Positions 43,682-55,300 of a DNA stretch of 64,000 bases are shown one piece after another (the first letter of the stretch is position 1; each line of letters begins with the position of its first letter). Made by a program: the position numbers and the translations under genes. The stretch comes from JAUIKM01 sp964445695 (GTDB taxonomy: Bacteria; Bacteroidota; Ignavibacteria; Kapaibacteriales; UBA7675): positions 124,001 to 188,000 of the forward strand of contig CAYULF010000001.1 of NCBI GenBank assembly GCA_964445695.1. Direction: 5' to 3'. A model generated the notes under the pieces. That model did not search any database and was not told the DNA's origin. It saw only the letters and a program-made list of their open reading frames with translations.

Positions 43682-45316
43682 TTAGCCCGTGTATTCAACA
43701 ATTCTGCCATAGTCCATCTTCACAACTTTGTCGGCGTTTTCAAAATAGCGATCGTCGTGCGTAACCGCCACAACGGTTTTACCGCGCTGTTTGAGCTCCT
43801 GCAGCAGCTCTTCGTAGAAAAAGCGCCGGAACTCGGGGTCCTGCTCGGCCGCCCACTCGTCAAAGACATAGATCGGGCGGTCTTCCAGCAGCGCGACGAC
43901 CATCGCCAGGCGTTTGCGCTGGCCGGTCGAAAGATCGATGTTCGTGAAGCGGCCATCCACAAACTGCGTTTTGTCGGTGATGCGGAACTGGTTCAACAGT
44001 TCCTTGACGCGCTGCTCATTGACGTCGCGCATGCCGTAGAGCCGATCGAACAGGTGGAACTCGGCAAAAATGACCGAAAACATTTCGCGGTAAGCCTGAA
44101 TACTGTCCTCGTTGACGGCCCGCCCGTCGATAGATACCGAACCGCGATCGGGCCGGTACAGACTGGTCAGGAGCTTAAGGAAAGTCGACTTGCCGCTGCC
44201 GTTGCCGCCCACGACGAATGTAATCTCACCGCCTTTCAGCGTAAGATCGATCGGCCCGACGCCGAACATGGGTTTGCCGTATGGATCGCGATAACTGAAC
44301 TCGATGCCGTGCAGGCGCAGCTCGCTGAAACGATCCGCGAAGACGCTCTGATTAGGCGTCACAGGGACGTCGGACTCGTGTTTGTCGAGCACGTCTTCCA
44401 GCATGGAAATGTCCATCGCGGCCGTGTTGGCATTGGTATATGCCGGAATGCCGGCCACCACGGTCGAAAGCGGTCCAATAATGAACAGGATCGCCGAGCT
44501 GATTTCCGTGATCGACTCCGAGTAGGTTTCGATCAGGCGCGGCAGGACAAAGACAATCGCAGCCAGCAGCACGTAGAAAAAGCTCTGCGCAAAAATGTAG
44601 TTGTTCGTGAACAGCGTCGAGGTGATAACCTTCAGCCCGCGCAGTTCCTTGGACGTCGCATTTGTATGATCGGCCAGGTCGGTTGCGCGCCGGGCATTCA
44701 TCTTGCTTTCCTTGAAGCCGTCCAGCGTGTGCGTCACCACCGTGAAAAACTCCACTTCCTTGCGCGTCGAACGCAGGATGTTGGAGACAATTTTTTTGTC
44801 GTAAATCAGGTAGATGTACACGCCGCCGACGATCATGCCGATCGTCAGGAAAAAGGCCGGCATCGAAAGCGTCGCGATGTAAAACACCGCAAAGACCACC
44901 ATCATCAGCGACTGCACCGAGGCGATGATCGCCATGCCGGACTGAGAGATTGTCGTCGTGCCCTGCGTCAGGCGACTGTATATCTCCGAGCGTCCAAGCG
45001 CCTCAATCGTCAGCAGATTGGACTCGCGGATCTTGTCGGCTATGCGCAGGCGGATGCGATCGATGATGCCTTCGATGATCGCCGAGGTCTCGCGGAAGAT
45101 GAAGCGCTGCGTGTAGATAAACGTGATCAGCGCGATCAGGAAGAACAACAGCAGCTTGAAGTTCGATTCCTCGTGGTTGGCTTCCGCCGCCGCCGAGTTG
45201 ATAATCGCCAAAATCCCGGCGTTGGCCACGCCGGAAAGCGCCGCCATCATCAGGATGGTTTTGTTGGAAGACTGCGACTCTTTTTTTAACAGGTCGATCA
45301 GCGTCGTTGACATCAT
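43682..45316 (-). CDS. Cyclic-peptide-type ABC exporter (half transporter)
   Basis: 544 aa, membrane domain then ATPase in one chain. Six helices are visible in residues ~20-310 (TILMMAALSGVANAGILAIIN, LLLFFLIALITFIYTQRFIF, MVVFAVFYIATLSMPAFFL, and others). The ATPase has Walker A VVGGNGSGKSTFLKLL, signature LSTGQRKRLAMVVALL, Walker B IYVFDEWAAEQDP and H-loop VAVTHDDRYF. The variant signature and the DEWAAEQDPEFR wording mark the SyrD/PvdE/YojI group that exports siderophores and cyclic or lipo-peptides. The start ATG directly abuts the thioesterase TGA. Expected to move the NRPS product or its precursor to the periplasm. Confidence 0.94.
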   Translation of the reverse strand: MMSTTLIDLLKKESQSSNKTILMMAALSGVANAGILAIINSAAAEANHEESNFKLLLFFLIALITFIYTQRFIFRETSAIIEGIIDRIRLRIADKIRESNLLTIEALGRSEIYSRLTQGTTTISQSGMAIIASVQSLMMVVFAVFYIATLSMPAFFLTIGMIVGGVYIYLIYDKKIVSNILRSTRKEVEFFTVVTHTLDGFKESKMNARRATDLADHTNATSKELRGLKVITSTLFTNNYIFAQSFFYVLLAAIVFVLPRLIETYSESITEISSAILFIIGPLSTVVAGIPAYTNANTAAMDISMLEDVLDKHESDVPVTPNQSVFADRFSELRLHGIEFSYRDPYGKPMFGVGPIDLTLKGGEITFVVGGNGSGKSTFLKLLTSLYRPDRGSVSIDGRAVNEDSIQAYREMFSVIFAEFHLFDRLYGMRDVNEQRVKELLNQFRITDKTQFVDGRFTNIDLSTGQRKRLAMVVALLEDRPIYVFDEWAAEQDPEFRRFFYEELLQELKQRGKTVVAVTHDDRYFENADKVVKMDYGRIVEYTG

Positions 45317-46009
45317 TCAGGGCCGTTGCGTCTGTGCGGAAATAGTCAGATGCTTCGCAAATTCGGAAGCCTGTTCGAACAAAAAGAAATGCCCGCCCGG
45401 CAGGGTTATCACGGGACGCATCAACGTCGACTCGCGCTCCCAGGCGGCGGCTTCTTCCGGCGCGATGTCTTCCTCGCTGCCGATCATGACTGTCAGTGGA
45501 ATGTCGAGCGGCGGGCGCTCCACGTACCTGTAGGTTTCTACCGCTTCAAAGTCGGCGCGGAAAACCGGCTCCAGCAGTTCCATCAATTCCGGGTGATCGA
45601 GCACTTCGCTCTGGCTGCCGCCAAAATCCCGCAGTACCTCGATCAGCTCCGACCGCGAGCGTTTGTGATAGTCGCGCCCTTTGGGCGAAAAACTGGGTGC
45701 TTCACTGCCCGTGCAGACGATGTGTGCGGGCATGGGCAGCGAACGGCGCTTCAGTTCGTGTGCCGTCTCCCGCGCCAGCAAAGCGCCCATGCTGTGGCCA
45801 AAGAGCGTAAAACCTTCCTCCAGCCGACCGTCCATCTGATCGACGATGTCGTTCAGGATGTGGTCAAAACGCCGCAGCAGCGGAGAGCGCAGGCGACGTC
45901 CGCGCCCCGGCGGTTCCAGCATCAGCAGGTCGTGACCGTCCAGATGCTCCCGCAGAACGTTATAGGAAAAACTGCTGCCGCCGGCATAGGGAAGTAAAAC
46001 TATCTGCAT
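45317..46009 (-). CDS. Type II thioesterase
   Basis: 230 aa from ATG 46009, where the family's first strand begins (QIVLLPYAGGSSFSYNVLREHL); the upstream extension is not real. Alpha/beta-hydrolase features: oxyanion region PYAGGS, nucleophile elbow FGHSMGALLARE (Ser), late Asp region TVMIGSEEDI and His in PGGHFFLFE. These enzymes remove wrong acyl groups from carrier domains and support NRPS flux. Eight bases after the MbtH-like gene, directly abutting the exporter. Confidence 0.94.
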   Translation of the reverse strand: MQIVLLPYAGGSSFSYNVLREHLDGHDLLMLEPPGRGRRLRSPLLRRFDHILNDIVDQMDGRLEEGFTLFGHSMGALLARETAHELKRRSLPMPAHIVCTGSEAPSFSPKGRDYHKRSRSELIEVLRDFGGSQSEVLDHPELMELLEPVFRADFEAVETYRYVERPPLDIPLTVMIGSEEDIAPEEAAAWERESTLMRPVITLPGGHFFLFEQASEFAKHLTISAQTQRP

Positions 46010-46017
46010 GCTTTGAC

Positions 46018-46263
46018 TCAGGCCTCGTTGCCCTGCTGCGCCCGGCGCTGTTCTTCTTCTTCCATTTTCTTGCGCAGGCTGAGCGGGCGCATATCGGTCC
46101 AGACTTCCTCGATATAATCCAGGCATTCCTTTTTGCTGCCGCTTTTTCCGACCTCTTTCCATCCCAGCGGGATTTCGCGGCCTTCGGGCCAGATCGAATA
46201 TTGCTCTTCGTGATTTATCACCACGACAAATCGGGCGTCTTCATCATCCCACATGTTTGCCAC
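46018..46263 (-). CDS. MbtH-like protein
   Basis: 81 aa, an adenylation-domain cofactor that stabilises and activates A domains. Diagnostic features: the N-terminal WDDEDARFVVVINHEEQYSIWP pattern, the two conserved Trp of the family (SIWP and GW), and the IPLGWKEVGKSGSKKECLDYIEEVWTDMRPLSLR tail. GTG 46263 gives the usual MAN-start; ATG 46254 has the better Shine-Dalgarno (AAGGTGG). It follows the NRPS-B gene by 110 bases, the longest gap in this operon, which holds a weak hairpin with a T-run. Confidence 0.95.
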   Translation of the reverse strand: MANMWDDEDARFVVVINHEEQYSIWPEGREIPLGWKEVGKSGSKKECLDYIEEVWTDMRPLSLRKKMEEEEQRRAQQGNEA

Positions 46264-46341
46264 CTTGCACTTGAAGTGAATGTAGTTTGGTCATTTGGTC
46301 GCTTAGGAGAACAATCGGCAAATCCCGACGTTCAATTTGCG

Positions 46342-46374
46342 AAAAAATACGCAGTTCCGGGGCACGCACCGGAT
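46342..46374 (-). terminator. Weak hairpin with T-run between NRPS-B and MbtH-like gene
   Basis: TCCGG / CCGGA stem with an 8-base loop, followed on the - strand by ACTGCGTATTTTTT. It overlaps the NRPS-B stop region. Only 5 bp of stem, so at most partial termination or attenuation. Confidence 0.3.
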
Positions 46375-49300
46375 CATTTGCGCAGCATGTCGTGACTGTG
46401 TGCGGCGGAAGATCGCTGACGGCTCTCGGCCAGAATCGCGTCGGCCAGGCGCATTACGTGCGGCGGATACACGATATTGTCGTGAGTTCCGCCGATTGTC
46501 ACGTCGCTCAGATCGGCCGCCAGACCGTCCCAACGCCGCATCAATTCTTCGCTGTCCCAGGGCGCTTCGTGCTCGCCCGCCCGCAGGATTGTCAGCCGAC
46601 CGTCGTAGTAACGCGTTGTGTGCCGCATGCGCACATTACTGCGGAATACGCGGATAATGCGCCCGGCTTCTTCGGCGCTCATGGCCCGGTCCAGCACGTC
46701 CGCGGCCTGCAGTTTTTCGATCAGGCGCTGCAACATGACGTGACTGTGTGCACGGAGTTCATCCGCGTCGACCTTGATGTAATCTTTCACGATGGCCGCC
46801 AGCAGCGCCGCTTCGTCCTGTTCCCCGACCGCATCCGTTTCAGCAGCCGGATAGGAATCGATCACAAACACGCCGTCAAACCTCAGACCGCGTTCCAGCG
46901 CCTGCACCGCCATTTCCTGCGCCAGCATTCCGCCGAAAGACCAGCCCGCCAGATAGAGTCGTTCCGCAGGCGCAAAACGCTCGGCAATGGTATCCAGATA
47001 GAGCGAGGCCATTTCCGCAATTGTTGCCACGACCTCCTGCCCCGCCTGCAAACCGCGCGCCTGCAGTCCAAACACATTTAACTCGCCCGCCAGCACGTCC
47101 GCCAGATCGCGATAACACATCACATTGCCGCCGGCCGGATGTACCGCAAGCAGCGTTGCACCACGTCCGCCTGAAGTTAATTGCACCAGCGGCGACCAAT
47201 CCTGCGCACTTCCCTGTTCGATCAGACCGGCCATTTTGGCAATCGTTCCGCAGCGCAGCAGATCAGCCGGGGCAATCTCACGCCTGAACTCACGGTTGAC
47301 GCGATCTATCATGCGCACGGCCAGCAGCGAACTGCCGCCCAGGGCAAAAAAGTTGTCGTCCACGCCGAACTCATTCCGTTTAAGCAGATCCGACCAAATA
47401 GCGTGAACTTCCCTCTCCAGCGCCGACTGGGGCTGCCGCCCCGCAATCCTTTTTTTGTTTGTCGCCGTGTTTAATACTTGCAGTCTTCCCGTTGTGCTCA
47501 GCTGCTGAACAAGCGAGCTCACGGTTGCGTCGGCATCCCGCAGCAGCAAGTCGAGCGCCGCCAACATCTGGCGCAACAGACGCGCCGCATTGGCGTCGTC
47601 CAGATGGTCGCGCCGGTACACGAGGCGCAGGTGCAACCTGTCCGTATCGCTTATCATGAGCGTCGCCGGATAGGCCGTATGTGCGCCGCGCGCCTGAAAG
47701 TCAACGACTTCCCCTGCGGCGGCGGACGGCGCGGCGACTGAATTTTCCACGGCGGCCGACGGAAAGTTCTCAACGACAAGCAAGGTGTTAAACAAACTGT
47801 CGGCGCCGGCTGCACCGATCCACTCGTGAATGCGGCCGGCCGACGTCCATTCGTAGTCGCGACGCTCCAACGCGTCCGCGTGCAACTGCGAGATTAACAT
47901 CGCGACGCTCTGGTCGGCGGTATGGCGCACGCGCACCGGCAGAGTGTTAATGAACATGCCGGTCATGTCCTCCGCACCGGGCAATTCGGCCGGGCGTCCG
48001 CCGACCGTCGCACCGAAAACGACATCGTCTCTGCCGGAGTTCAACGCCAGCACAAGCGACCAGGCGGCGTGCAACAAAGTTGCCGTTGTCGTGCGTGCCG
48101 TGCGGGCGGCGGCGCGCAGTGCGGCGCTTTCCTGCTCGCCCCAGCTTTCGTCCAGGCTGCCGAAAGCACTTGCGGCTGCAACTGTGGATTCGGATGCCGC
48201 AACTTCTCCCAGCGGCGTCGGCAACTGAGCGCCTTCAAAACCGGTGCGCCACCAATCACGCGCGGCCTCTTCGTCGCGACGCGCCAACCATTGCATGTAC
48301 GCGCGCAGCGGCCCCGGCCGCGGGCCGAACAAGAGGGAATTTTCAAAGGCTGCCGCCAGTTCGCGCAATATGACGCTGACCGACCAGCCGTCGACAAGTA
48401 TGTGATGGTGCGTCCAGACTAGCGTGGCGGCACCGCCGCCTTCGTCGATAAACAACAGGCGCATGAGCGGCGCGCTGTCGAGTTTAAACGGCGTTTCCAG
48501 TTCCCGTTCTATGAGAGATTGTTTCTCAGAAGTCGCGCCATTCTGTTTAAGTCCGCTGAGTTTAACTTCGCGCCATGGCAATTCGACTTCGCCGCGGATG
48601 ACCTGGATCGGGCCGAGGCGTGAGTGCCAGATAAATGCGGCGCGCAGACTTTCATGACGCTGCAGCACCTGACGCCAATGTCCGGCCAGGTGCCCCGGAT
48701 CGCTGATATTGTTAAAGCGGTAAACGTGCTGTTCTATGTGCAGGCGATCGTCCGGGCGCGAGAGCGATTCCACCAGCATGCCGCGCTGCGTCGGGCTGAT
48801 CGGCAAAACATCCCGAACCTCGCCGTCGCTGCACAGTGCATCCAGTTCCGCCTGCGACATGGCTACGAGCGGCACGTCCGACGGTGTTAACAGCGCGCGA
48901 CGAATAGAACGCATCCCGGCCGCAACGGCGGCCAATTCGTCGCGGATCCCGCTGCAGAGTGCGTCGATCAACTCGGGAGTGTACAGGCTGCGGGCGTAGC
49001 GCAGCACGATCTCCATGCGTTCGTTGCGCGTAGCCACGTTCATTTCCAGTCGATGCGTGCGGCGGTTGCCCGGCGCATACATCGGTCCGCCTTTTTCAGG
49101 CGCCGGCCCCGCCAGACTGTCCTGTGCGCCCTGTACAACACCGTGATTGTTGTACAGCAAATCGGCTTCCGTTACAGGCAGAAGCGAGTCGCGGACGGCA
49201 GCATCGGAATGCGAAAAACGCAAGGCACCGTAGGAATTTGCTCCGGCGGGCGCGCCGCGCAGAGCCTGTTTAACAGTTTTAAGATCGGCGGGCACGCGTC

Positions 49301-52300
49301 CGGCCGGATCCGGCGCAATCAGAATCGGCTGAATGCTGGTGAACCAGCCGACCGTTCGCGAAAGGTCAATACCGCTAATGTTAACATCGCGGCCGTGACC
49401 TTCCACGTCGATGCGCACGCGCTCGCCGCCGGCCAGGCGCGCCAGAACGCGGCTTACTGCTGTTAACAGGATTTCATCGGTCGTACAGCCGCGCAATCCG
49501 GCGGCTGCGTCCAGAATGGCGGCGGAAAGTTCGTCCACCACGACGAGATTCAATTCGGCGGAATCGCGATTGTAATCGTTGCCTGGATCGACACCAGCAC
49601 GCAGCGGCAGACGCGCCGCCGGCAGGGATACGGATGCGCGCCAGTACTCGAACGCCGCGTCAAGCTCCGCACTCTGCGCCCAGCGCTGCTGCGCCTGCGC
49701 CCAGTCGCGATACGCCGTGGACTTGGACGGCAGCGCTGTTGCGCCGGGACTGCCGCTCATGCGGTACAGGCGTGTGAAGTCTTCCAGCAGAATGCGCCAG
49801 GAAACACCATCGATCACGAGGTGATGCGCCGCCAGGAAGAGTCGACCGGGCGAAGAGCCGGCGAGTTTAACATAAGCGGCGGCAAACACCGGACCTTCGT
49901 CGATGTTAAACGCGGCCTGCAGCTCGGCACAGAATTCCTCCAGGCGTTCGGTCTGCAGGCGCGGATCAGCACTGAGAATCTGCTTTTCGGCCCAAACGAG
50001 TTTGTTTGCGTCGCTTTCGGTCCAGACCTGGCTCCAGACACCGTCGCGGTGAACAAAACGCGTGCGCAGGGCATCGTGGTGATCGAGTAAAATGTTAACA
50101 ATCTGCCGCGCGCGCGACGCGTCAAAATCGACGGGCACGCTGAACATCAGGCTCTGGTTAAAATGCGACGGGAATTCCAGATCGCGCTGCAGTAGCCAGT
50201 GCTGGATCGGCGTCAGCGGAGCCGTGCCGGTCACGCGCCCCTGTTCCGCCTGTACAATGCCGCCGCGGCCCGCCAGCAGCGCCAGCTCGGCCACGGTCTG
50301 ACGTTCAAACATGTCGCGGACGGACAGGTGGATGCCGGCCTCTCGCGCGCGCGCCAGAATCTGAATGCTCAAAATGGAGTCGCCGCCCAGCGCAAAGTAA
50401 TTGTCGTGAATGCCGACGCGTTCGCGGCCAAGAACGGCAGCCTGAATCTCGGCCAGTACAGCTTCGTGTTTGGTGCGCGGTGCAACATAGGGCGTCTCTT
50501 CATCGCGTTGTTTAATCTGCGGCAGGGCGCGTCGGTCAATCTTGCCGTTGGACGTCAGCGGCAGTGTGGCCAGCATGGCAATTTCGGCCGGCAGCATGTA
50601 TTCGGGCAGGACGCCGCGCAGGTGATCGCGCAGCAGCTCGGCGGCCTCGGCGGAACGGCGACCGTCATCCGTTTCCACAAAGAGATGCACGGCGCGACGG
50701 CGTACCACGGCGACGCAATTGCGCACCCAGTGCAGTTTGCGGCTCTGCTGCTCAATCTCGCCCAGTTCAATCCGGAAACCGCGCAGTTTGATCTGGTGAT
50801 CGCGCCGACCGATGAACTCGATCGCGCCGTCGGCGCGCAGTCGCACGATGTCGCCGCTGCGGTACAATCGCCGACCGTGCGCCCGCGGATGCGGTACAAA
50901 TGCAGCGGCCGTCTGCTGCGCTTTTCCGGCGTAACAACGCGCCAGCGCCGCGCCGCCGATATAGAGTTCGCCCGGTGCGCCCGGCGGCAGCGGCTGCATG
51001 AAAGCATCCAGCACCAGGAGCTCCACGCCGTCGATGGCATGACCGATCGGCACGCTGCGATCCTGGCCTCCGGCGGCGGCGCGCCAGGCGCTGACGTCGA
51101 TGGCCGCCTCCGTGGGACCGTACAAATTGTACAGCTCCGCATCACATTTGGCGCGGCAGAGCTCCACCAGATCCGTAGGCAGCGCTTCCCCGCTGCACAC
51201 GATGTGCCGCAGACGCGTCAGCTGCGCCGCGTCGACCGCATCAAGGAAGGCGCGCAGCATCGGCGGCACAAAGTGCACCACGCTGACGGCTTCGGCGCGC
51301 ATCAGCTCGGCCAGGTAGAGCGCGTCGCGCTGTCCCTCGGGCCGGGCGATCACCTGCAGCGATCCCGTGCAGAGCGGCAGCAGCAGCTCCCAGACCGACA
51401 CGTCAAACGAGATAGGCGTTTTGTGCAGGATGCGATCCAGCGGACCGATATCCAGATAGTTCTCCATCCAGGCAAGACGGTTCCACAGCGCGCCGTGCGT
51501 GTTTACCGCGCCTTTGGGACGCCCGGTAGACCCGGAGGTAAAGATCACATAGGCGGCGCTGTCGCGGCTGAGCGGCGGCGTGCCGAAGGGCGTCGAATCA
51601 AAGGCGTCCGGACCGATAACATCGAGCGGAATGCGAAGGCAGTCCAGCGACTCCAGCGTCTTCAGGCCCGCGGCGTCACACAGTACAAGGCGCGCGCCTG
51701 CATCCGCCAGCATGCCCGACAGTCGGTCGGCCGGCAGCGTCGGTTCGAGCGGCAGGAAGGCCGCGCCGGTTTTGAGAATGCCGAAGATCGCGCCGATCAG
51801 TTCCGGCGAGCGCTCGGCGCTGACGCCGACCACCTGCTCCGGTCCCGCTCCCAACTCCTGCAGGGCGCGCGCCACGGCATTCGCATAGGCGTTGACCTGC
51901 GCATACCGGTAAGTCTTGCCCTCAAATCGGATTGCGGCTTTGTCGCCGTCGCGCTGCACTCGCGCTTCAAAGGCGGCGTGCACACCGGCGCGGAAACGCG
52001 CGGCCGACATGGAAGGTTGATCAACGGCCGCATGTTCGCCGGCATCGAGAGGCAGCGCCGAGAGCGGCACGGCCAGATTCAGCGGCAGATCGCGCACAAT
52101 GTTGTTAAACATCGTCGCCATGCGCTCTATCGACTCCGCGCCGAAGAGATCCAGCGCGTACTCAATGGAGCAGTTTACACCTTCGGCATCCTCGCGGCAG
52201 GCCAGCGTAAGATCAAAACGCGCGCCACCGGGAGGCATCGGCAGCGTTTCCACCGCCAGTCCCTCATGTTGTAAATCGCCGCCGGGCATGTTGTGCATCA

Positions 52301-55300
52301 CAAACATGACCTGAAACAGCGGCGTACGGCTGAGTGAACGACTGGGACTGACGGCTTCGACGACGCGTTCAAAGGGCACGTCCTGATTTTCCAGCGCCTC
52401 GATCGTGACGCGGCGCACCTGATCGAGTATGTCGCCCAGCGATTCCATCGGACGCATGCGCAGGCGCAGGACAATTGTGTTGAGGAAAAGCCCGACAATT
52501 TTTTCGGTGACCGCGGGACGGCGATTGGCCACGGGCATGCCGATTGTGACATCGTCCGCGCCGCTCAACCGCGCCAGCAGAATTGCCCAGACCGCGCTGA
52601 GCAGCATATTGCTCGTCATGCCGCGATCAGCGCACAGTTGTTTAATTGCAGCCGTGCTGTGCGCATCGATACGACTGTTGTGCACCGCGCCGCGGTGTGA
52701 AGCCTGCGCCGGCCGCGAGCGATCCGTCGGCAGATCCAGCGCCTCCGGCGCGTCGGCAAGAGCCGCGCGCCAATAGTCCAGCTGGGCGTCGTCGCGCCCG
52801 CGCTCCGCTTCCTCGCGTTGCCAGGCGGCATAGTCGGCGTATGAAATGTTAACAGCTTCAGGCGCCGCACCGCGCAGCAGGGCGCGCAGCTCCTCAGCCA
52901 GAATCGACATCGTCCAGCCGTCCGCCACGATGTGATGCAGCGTCAGAAACAGAATTTTATCGTCCGCGGCAAGCTCCAGCAGGCGTGCGCGGATCGGAAT
53001 TTCCTGCGCCAGTTTGAAATTGCGCTCCACCTCGCTCTGCGCTTCGGCGTGCAACTGCTCTTCCAGCGTCAAGCTTCCGTCGCGTTTGATACGCTCTACC
53101 TGCAGCTCGGCGCCTTCCAGCGGAATCTGCACGGCGCTGCCGTCGATCGAAGGAAAGATGCTGCGCAATTGTTCATGGTTTTGTACCAGAGCGTTGAGCG
53201 CGCGCTCCAGCGCGGTCGTTTCCAGTTCGCCGCGCAGACGCAGCATCATCGGCATCAGATAAACGCGACCGCCGCCCTCAAGCTGATCCAGAAACCATAG
53301 TCGTTCCTGCGCAAAGGACAGGCTGCGCTGTGCGGGGTGTCGGCGCGTGTTTAAGTTGCGGCCGGCCGACGCGGCTTTTCCTTCCTGCCCGAGAGTGTCG
53401 AGTGCGGCTGCGTAGTCCGCCAAGACGGGATGTTTAAAGACGAGTTCGACCGGCGGCTCAAAGCCGAGTTCCTCACGCAGGCGGGCGCCGGCGCGCAGCG
53501 CCAGGAGCGAGTGCCCGCCGCGGCTGAAGAAATCGTCGTGACGACCGACGGGCTGGTCGTTCAACAACTGACTCCAGACACGCGCCACGAGGACTTCGCG
53601 ACCGGTTTGCGGCGCGATGAATTCCAACTCGGCGGTTGACACAATAAGGCTGTTTAAGCGGGCTGCGTCGATCTTGCCGTTGGGCGTCAGCGGGAATTCA
53701 TCCAGAATTGTCAACGTTGCCGGTTGCAGATACTGCGGCAAATGGGCCTGCGCAAACGCCTGAAGCTGGGCGTAGTCGGGTCGCTCCGGTCTATCGTCCA
53801 CGATGCAAAAGGCGTTTAACTGCATGCCGTCCGCCGCCGACGCAACCGTGACCTGAGCGCGAGCGACCCGCGGATGACGCATGAGCGCCGCTGCGGTTTC
53901 GGCCGGTTCAACACGCACGCCGCGAATTTTCACCTGATTGTCGACGCGGCCGATGAATTCGAGACGACCATCGCGACGACGGCGCACCAGATCCCCCGTG
54001 CGGTACATGCGCCCACCGGGTTCAGAACTCCACGGATCGGGTACAAACGCGGCCGCTGTGCCGGAGGGATCGTTAACATAGGCAATGGCCGTCATCGGCC
54101 CCGCCAGGCAGAGCTCGCCCGGCACGCCCGGAAGCTGTCGCCTGCCCTGTCCGTCGAGCACGTAAGCCCGCACGTAGTCAAGCGGCGCACCAATTGTGAT
54201 CGCTCCGTCGTCGACGAGATCCTGAGAGACAAAAATGGTCGTTTCCGTCGGCCCGTAACCGTTGTGCAATCGCACGCCCGGAAACAGACGGCGGTGTTGT
54301 TTAACAAGGTCCGACGTCAACTGATCGCCGCCGACAATCACATCGCTCAGGGTCTCCGCCGCAGCGCCGCAGTGCAGACCGCTTTCGAGCAAAGCGGCAT
54401 AGGGCGCTAACGCCGCGTTGAGTTGATTCGGCTGGAAAAATGCGAGGTCGTCCTGCACGGACGTCCCGTCGATATGCGCCGCATCGCTTAAACAAACGAC
54501 TGCGCATTTCAGGCATGCTCCCAGCGACACCTGCAGCGAGGCGTCAAATGCCGGTGCGACATAACTGAGCAGGCGATCGCCCGGTTTGACCTTCATGATG
54601 TCCACAAATGCGTTCAGCGTTCGCGCCAGCGAATCGTACGACACCAACACGCCCTTTGGAACGCCGCTGGAACCGGAAGTAAACAGGCAATATGCCGCCG
54701 CTCCCGGCAGGTGTTTAATCCCTGGATTGTGATCCGGCATTGCGTCCAGCTCAGCACGGACATCCGCAATGTTTAACCACGAAATGTTGCTGTCTGCATA
54801 GTCATTGTCGGCATCGCGATCAGCGACAAGCATTACGGGGCGGCATTCGCGCTGCATAAGACTGAGCCGGGACGCCGGGCTACGCGAATCAACGGGGATA
54901 AAAACGGCGCCAATCTTGAGCGTGGCAAACAGGAGCGCCAGGTAGTCGGCGTGTTTGTCGAGCAGCAGCATCACGCCGTCGCCGCGTTTAACGCCCCGCT
55001 CCGTCAACAGATTCGCCCAACGGTTGGCCAGGGTGTTAAATTCGCGGTAACTGAAGTTGTGTGAGCGACTCATCACCGCCGTCGCATTCGGATTGGTCCG
55101 CGCGAATTCCTCGAGCATCCTGTGCGGCAGCACCGCTACTTCCGGGACCGTGACCGACGCAGGAGCACTCAATTCCTCTCTGTCTGCCGCGCTGCGGATA
55201 TCGGCTTCAGACAGCGCACCTCCAAAATTTGCCGCTATCAGTTCCACAATGATTTGATAGCGAAAGCGCAGTGCTTCTATCTCTTCAGCTGCAAAGATAT

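Noticed and set aside
42707..45289. 860-codon + strand frame opposite the SPFH and exporter genes
   Set aside because: It spans two clear - strand genes and their junction; the translation has no domain and is typical of antisense reading.
50199..52274. 691-codon + strand frame inside NRPS-B
   Set aside because: Antisense of the A3/T3 region, whose motifs on the - strand are unambiguous.
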